A stretch of DNA of 50,180 nt, from contig SLQR01000024.1 of NCBI GenBank assembly GCA_007131405.1, positions 1 through 50,180 on the forward strand, in the 5' to 3' direction. Origin of the DNA: Candidatus Izemoplasma sp. (GTDB lineage Bacteria; Bacillota_I; Bacilli_A; Izemoplasmatales; Izemoplasmataceae). Position numbers and translations under genes: made by a program. Below, piece by piece: positions 47,537 through 50,180 of this stretch (its first letter is position 1; every line of letters begins with the position of its first letter). Below the pieces are notes generated by a model. It saw only the letters and a program-made list of their open reading frames with translations. It ran no database searches and had not been told where the DNA came from.

Positions 47537-48190
47537 TTAGAAAGGATATTTAATATCCTCAACGATGACACGTGTTTTTGAGAAATGATCACGTAATGTT
47601 TTTTTGTCGGTTCTTAAGACAATCATGTAAAGGTCAATGATTATACCGAAACCGAGGGTCATGACAAAGTAGAAGTATTTCCAGAAGAATTCACGCAGCA
47701 GAAGCGAAAGGATATTGATGTTCCCTGCTAAACGCAAGCGCATAAGTTTACGGCCAATAGAATGCCCTTTTGTGAGTAGCATGTAGGCGATATGGAATGC
47801 AGCAAAACCGAATACTCCATAGACTATGCTAAAGAATAAGTAACGGTTTCCGACGCCGTAAGCTTGCGGATAATTTTCTTCTGTGTAATGCTCGTTTATG
47901 GCATCGCGTTCATCACGAATGCGGTCGAGTTCGGTGTTAAATTCGGATTCGGTTATTTCTCCGTCTTCGTATTGATCACGAAGCTCATACTCTTCTGTGT
48001 TTAAGTCTCGTAGTTGTTCACTACGATCTTCTTGTAAAACTTGAAACGCTTCGTAGTGAATGTCAAAATCATCAACAGTGCTACGATAAATAGGTGCGGC
48101 GACTAGGGTGAAAGTAAAACTGATTAATGCGGCGATAAAGATGAAATCGGTAAAGAAAGCAATTGAGCGGCGGATTAGGCCTGCGTTCAT
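47537..48190 (-). CDS. RDD-family membrane protein with a charged helical insertion
   Basis: A 217-residue RDD protein. The first membrane helix holds the motif Arg and Asp (LIRRSIAFFTDFIFIAALI). GHSIGRKLMRLRL and the last helices match the family. Unusually, a highly charged stretch of roughly 70 residues (about 35-108, many Asp/Glu/Arg, e.g. LRDLNTEEYELRDQYEDGEI) separates helix 1 from helix 2, probably as an extracellular helical hairpin. It overlaps the NfeD gene by 4 bases. RDD protein function is mostly unknown; some are ion transporters. Confidence 0.85.
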   Translation of the reverse strand: MNAGLIRRSIAFFTDFIFIAALISFTFTLVAAPIYRSTVDDFDIHYEAFQVLQEDRSEQLRDLNTEEYELRDQYEDGEITESEFNTELDRIRDERDAINEHYTEENYPQAYGVGNRYLFFSIVYGVFGFAAFHIAYMLLTKGHSIGRKLMRLRLAGNINILSLLLREFFWKYFYFVMTLGFGIIIDLYMIVLRTDKKTLRDHFSKTRVIVEDIKYPF

Positions 48191-48627
48191 AACTTAACCA
48201 CGATAAGTTTCACGCCTTCGATGGCTAATATTTCAACTTTCTCATCCACAAGAACAATTTCATCACCTGATGTTACAGCGGTCCAAAATTGACCGTCAAC
48301 TTTCACTTCGCCACGTTCACCGGGGCGAACTTCTTTTGTACATGTTGCAACTTTGCCAATTAAACGATCAGCATTGGTATTTACAAGATTAGTTCGGAAG
48401 TAATTTTTTGCAATCGGTCGAACACTTAATAACAATAAAATAGATACGCCAACAAAAGCCCCAATTTGATAGACGACGCCAAACCCGACGATGGCCAAAA
48501 TAAATGCAATAAGTGCACCAATACTGAACCAAACACTGGTTAAGTCCATGGTGTTTATTTCGATAAACGCAGCAATAAGGATAATTGCAAACCACAACAA
48601 GATAATTAATTCAAAATCAAAGCCCAT
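48187..48627 (-). CDS. NfeD-family membrane protein (short form)
   Basis: A 146-residue NfeD1b-type protein: several membrane helices at 1-75 (LIILLWFAIILIAAFIEI, then IGALIAFILAIVGFGVVYQ), followed by a small OB-fold domain (IGKVATCTKEVRPGERGEVK, WTAVTSGDEI). No protease domain is fused. NfeD proteins work with SPFH proteins, and an SPFH gene is two genes downstream. It directly abuts the unknown gene before it. Confidence 0.9.
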   Translation of the reverse strand: MGFDFELIILLWFAIILIAAFIEINTMDLTSVWFSIGALIAFILAIVGFGVVYQIGAFVGVSILLLLSVRPIAKNYFRTNLVNTNADRLIGKVATCTKEVRPGERGEVKVDGQFWTAVTSGDEIVLVDEKVEILAIEGVKLIVVKL

Positions 48628-49014
48628 TTATAATACCTCCTCTGGTTGATTCAGGTCGATAATTAAAGCGTCGTCTTGTTTACTCCAAATCGTTTTAAAC
48701 TTGTAGGCGTTGTTATCCACCAAGTTTAACTTCGCTAACTTCGCTACCTCGAGCATGAATTTTTTATTACAAACCCGTGCGTAACTAGGTCTCACGGTAA
48801 TTTTATGACGCTTTTCTTCTGGAATAGCTCCGCGTTCATTCTCTTGCTTAGTTATCGGCTTAACGGCAATGCGTTTCGTAGCATGATCGATACCAAGCAA
48901 AACGCTGTAAGCGTGATCAAAATGCATGCTTGCGCTTTTATTAAGAGTAATATTTGAAAGGTAGAGCGTTGCAATTCCTTCGTTAGGTTTCTTTGATGTC
49001 CAAACGAACGACAT
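48628..49014 (-). CDS. Conserved-looking protein of unknown function
   Basis: I do not recognise this 128-residue protein. It is soluble, with no signal peptide or membrane helix, and is rich in Lys and Asn. Residues about 17-60 look like alternating short strands (ATLYLSNITLNKSASMHF, YSVLLGIDHATKRIAVKPI). The C-terminal half has helix-forming KKFMLEVAKLAKLN, then an acidic end (DALIIDLNQPEEVL). It is the first gene of the NfeD-RDD-SPFH operon, with a strong AAAGGAGG site and its own promoter, so it may act with that membrane machinery. Confidence 0.75.
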   Translation of the reverse strand: MSFVWTSKKPNEGIATLYLSNITLNKSASMHFDHAYSVLLGIDHATKRIAVKPITKQENERGAIPEEKRHKITVRPSYARVCNKKFMLEVAKLAKLNLVDNNAYKFKTIWSKQDDALIIDLNQPEEVL

Positions 49015-49048
49015 AAACAGACCTCCTTTATATATAATTGATACACAA

Positions 49049-49077
49049 AGTATACCCCATAATTAGTCTATTTACAA
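49049..49077 (-). promoter_or_regulatory. Promoter of the NfeD/SPFH operon
   Basis: Minus strand TTGTAA, 17-base spacer, TATACT; 35 bases before the first ATG. Confidence 0.85.
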
Positions 49078-49107
49078 GATTATTATTTTTTATTATATAG
49101 TTCGTTA

Positions 49108-49135
49108 TTGACTGATTTGTTATTTTCGGTATACT
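49108..49135 (+). promoter_or_regulatory. Promoter of the TtcA-like gene
   Basis: TTGACT, 16-base spacer, TATACT, divergent from the membrane operon promoter. Confidence 0.75.
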
Positions 49136-49160
49136 GTATAAGAGACTTTGAGGTGATGAT

Positions 49161-49970
49161 ATGAAAGAACAAGCAAGAAAGCTGGAAAAAGCAATAATTA
49201 AAACTTATCGAAAGGATATTTGGTCGAAATTTGTTAAGGCGATTAAAACATTTAATCTCATCGAAGATGGAGACCGTGTTTTAGTAGCGATGAGTGGAGG
49301 AAAGGATTCGTTTTTGCTTGCTAAACTCATGCAAGAACTCTTAAAACATCCACTCGTGGACTTTGAAGTAGTTTTTGTCTCAATGGATCCAGGCTACAGC
49401 GATGGGGATATGGGTCTTTTAAAACACACAGCGGATTTGCTTGATATCGATGTTCACATAGAACCTTACAATATTTTTAAAGTGGTGAATGAGATTTCGA
49501 AAGACTATCCATGTTACATGTGTGCACGTATGCGACGCGGATTTTTATACAGCATGGCAGAGAAGTATGACTGCAATAAGATGGCACTGGGTCATCACTT
49601 CGATGATGTGATTGAAACGACACTTTTAAATCTTTTTTATACAGGGTCGTTTAAGACGATGTTGCCGAAAATACGTTCAAAAAACTTTAAAGGGATTGAC
49701 CTAATCCGTCCGATGTACTTTATTAAAGAGAAAGCGGTTATTAACATTATGGAATCCAACGAAATTTACGCCATGGATTGTGGGTGTGATGTGGCTGCTG
49801 GGAAAACCGCTTCGAAACGCGAAGAGATTAAAGACCTTATTAAAACATTGCGAGCCATGCATAAAGATATTGATAAATCCATTTTCCGAGCTGCAGATAA
49901 CGTGAATTTAGACAATCTTCTCGGATGGGAAAAAGATGGGAAAAAGTTTCATTTTGATGATGAAGAATAA
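49161..49970 (+). CDS. TtcA-family tRNA-thiolating PP-loop ATPase
   Basis: A 269-residue PP-loop enzyme of the TtcA/TtuA superfamily. The ATP loop is AMSGGKDS (45-50 core). CYMC (C118, C121) and a later DCGC (C207, C209) supply possible Fe-S ligands. GHHFDDVIETTLLNLFYTG is the family motif. TtcA makes 2-thiocytidine at tRNA position 32; whether this Gram-positive homologue has the same target is uncertain. It has its own promoter, and the stop is followed at once by the parS-like hairpin. Confidence 0.85.
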   Translation: MKEQARKLEKAIIKTYRKDIWSKFVKAIKTFNLIEDGDRVLVAMSGGKDSFLLAKLMQELLKHPLVDFEVVFVSMDPGYSDGDMGLLKHTADLLDIDVHIEPYNIFKVVNEISKDYPCYMCARMRRGFLYSMAEKYDCNKMALGHHFDDVIETTLLNLFYTGSFKTMLPKIRSKNFKGIDLIRPMYFIKEKAVINIMESNEIYAMDCGCDVAAGKTASKREEIKDLIKTLRAMHKDIDKSIFRAADNVNLDNLLGWEKDGKKFHFDDEE

Positions 49971-49999
49971 AGGGATGTTCCACGTGGAACATTCCTTTT
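49969..49999. terminator. Bidirectional terminator containing the parS-like palindrome
   Basis: RNA stem AAAGGGATGTTCC/GGAACATTCCTTT (one G-T) with loop ACGT, ending in TTTTATTT on the plus strand. It lies between the convergent TtcA-like and mnmE genes. Confidence 0.7.
49976..49991. other. parS: parS-like ParB-binding site
   Basis: TGTTCCACGTGGAACA is a perfect 16-bp palindrome. It matches the bacterial parS consensus TGTTNCACGTGAAACA at all but one position, and each half is the accepted TGTTCCAC half site. It lies about 26 kb from dnaA and beside mnmE, whose operon in Bacillota usually runs on to parA and parB. Confidence 0.85.
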
Positions 50000-50180
50000 A
50001 TTTACCAAGGCAAAACTTTGAAAACAATTCATCAAGCAAGGTGGTTGATTTGGTATCGCCAATAATTTCACCAAGCGCTTCCCAGGCGGTTTTGAGATCG
50101 ATTTCAATCATGTCAACAGGCAATAAATCGTTGGCAGATTGTTGGGCATCTTTTACGGCTTGATACGCTTGTTGCATAAG
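49998..50180 (-). CDS. mnmE: tRNA modification GTPase MnmE, C-terminal part
   Basis: Partial; the gene enters from the right edge. The last 60 residues read by hand include DMIEIDLKTAWEALGEIIGD and end ELFSKFCLGK, the conserved MnmE C-terminus with its functional Cys. MnmE with MnmG makes cmnm5U at tRNA wobble positions. In Bacillus mnmE sits right behind jag; here pth follows jag, and mnmE is some 28 kb away on the other arm, transcribed toward the origin. Confidence 0.93.
   Translation of the reverse strand, partial: LMQQAYQAVKDAQQSANDLLPVDMIEIDLKTAWEALGEIIGDTKSTTLLDELFSKFCLGK

Overview
This is the replication-origin region of a bacterial chromosome, almost certainly from the Bacillota or a Mollicutes-related lineage of the Haloplasma/Izemoplasma type. 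The evidence is: (i) the order rpmH-[oriC]-dnaA-dnaN-yaaA-recF-gyrB-gyrA, with rnpA-yidC-jag on the other side; (ii) the Bacillus-like string rnmV-rsmA-ispE-spoVG-prs, lacking the purR, yabJ and glmU genes that lie within it in Bacillus; (iii) two T-box leaders, a guanine riboswitch, strong AGGAGG-type ribosome sites and consensus TTGACA-17-TATAAT promoters; (iv) moderately low G+C (about 40% by eye). All ORFs read with TGA as a stop. The species cannot be fixed from sequence alone. I see no tRNA, rRNA, CRISPR, insertion sequence or prophage.

Left arm (1-22978), mostly minus strand. A purine permease lies behind a guanine riboswitch. A run fhs, M32 carboxypeptidase, flavin reductase, GNAT, folD, purB, DUF1461 joins one-carbon folate and purine genes, with a terminator after fhs. 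A plus-strand block (8990-15249) then holds seven tightly packed genes: aroA, aroB, aroC, chorismate mutase, a fused aroE-aroK, a type II dehydroquinase and an Ibeta DAHP synthase. Together they encode the whole route from PEP and erythrose-4-phosphate to prephenate. purA, mfd, pth, jag, yidC, rnpA and rpmH follow on the minus strand.

Origin (about 23090-24800). The rpmH-dnaA spacer carries two perfect TTATCCACA boxes, near-match boxes, and an unusual set of TGTCGAA repeats. A second cluster of near-match DnaA boxes lies at the dnaA end and in the dnaA-dnaN spacer, so the origin looks bipartite.

Right arm (23348-50180). The replication/topoisomerase operon is followed by T-box serS, an M17 aminopeptidase, a YgiQ radical SAM protein, HIT and HAD genes on the minus strand, pta, a lipid kinase, rnmV-rsmA-ispE, spoVG, prs and T-box asnS. 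Next come a small membrane protein, a compact unit of two tiny ORFs with its own promoter, structured leader and terminator (46144-46465), and a minus-strand membrane operon (unknown, NfeD, RDD, SPFH). The end holds a TtcA-like PP-loop enzyme, a perfect palindromic parS-like site, and the 3' end of mnmE.

The window is mainly housekeeping. The points most worth a second look are the two-small-ORF unit, the parS-like palindrome inside a convergent terminator, the oriC repeat architecture, the aroE-aroK fusion with its 53-base overlap into a dehydroquinase lacking a usual active-site Glu, the palindrome in the purA promoter, and the charged insertion in the RDD protein.
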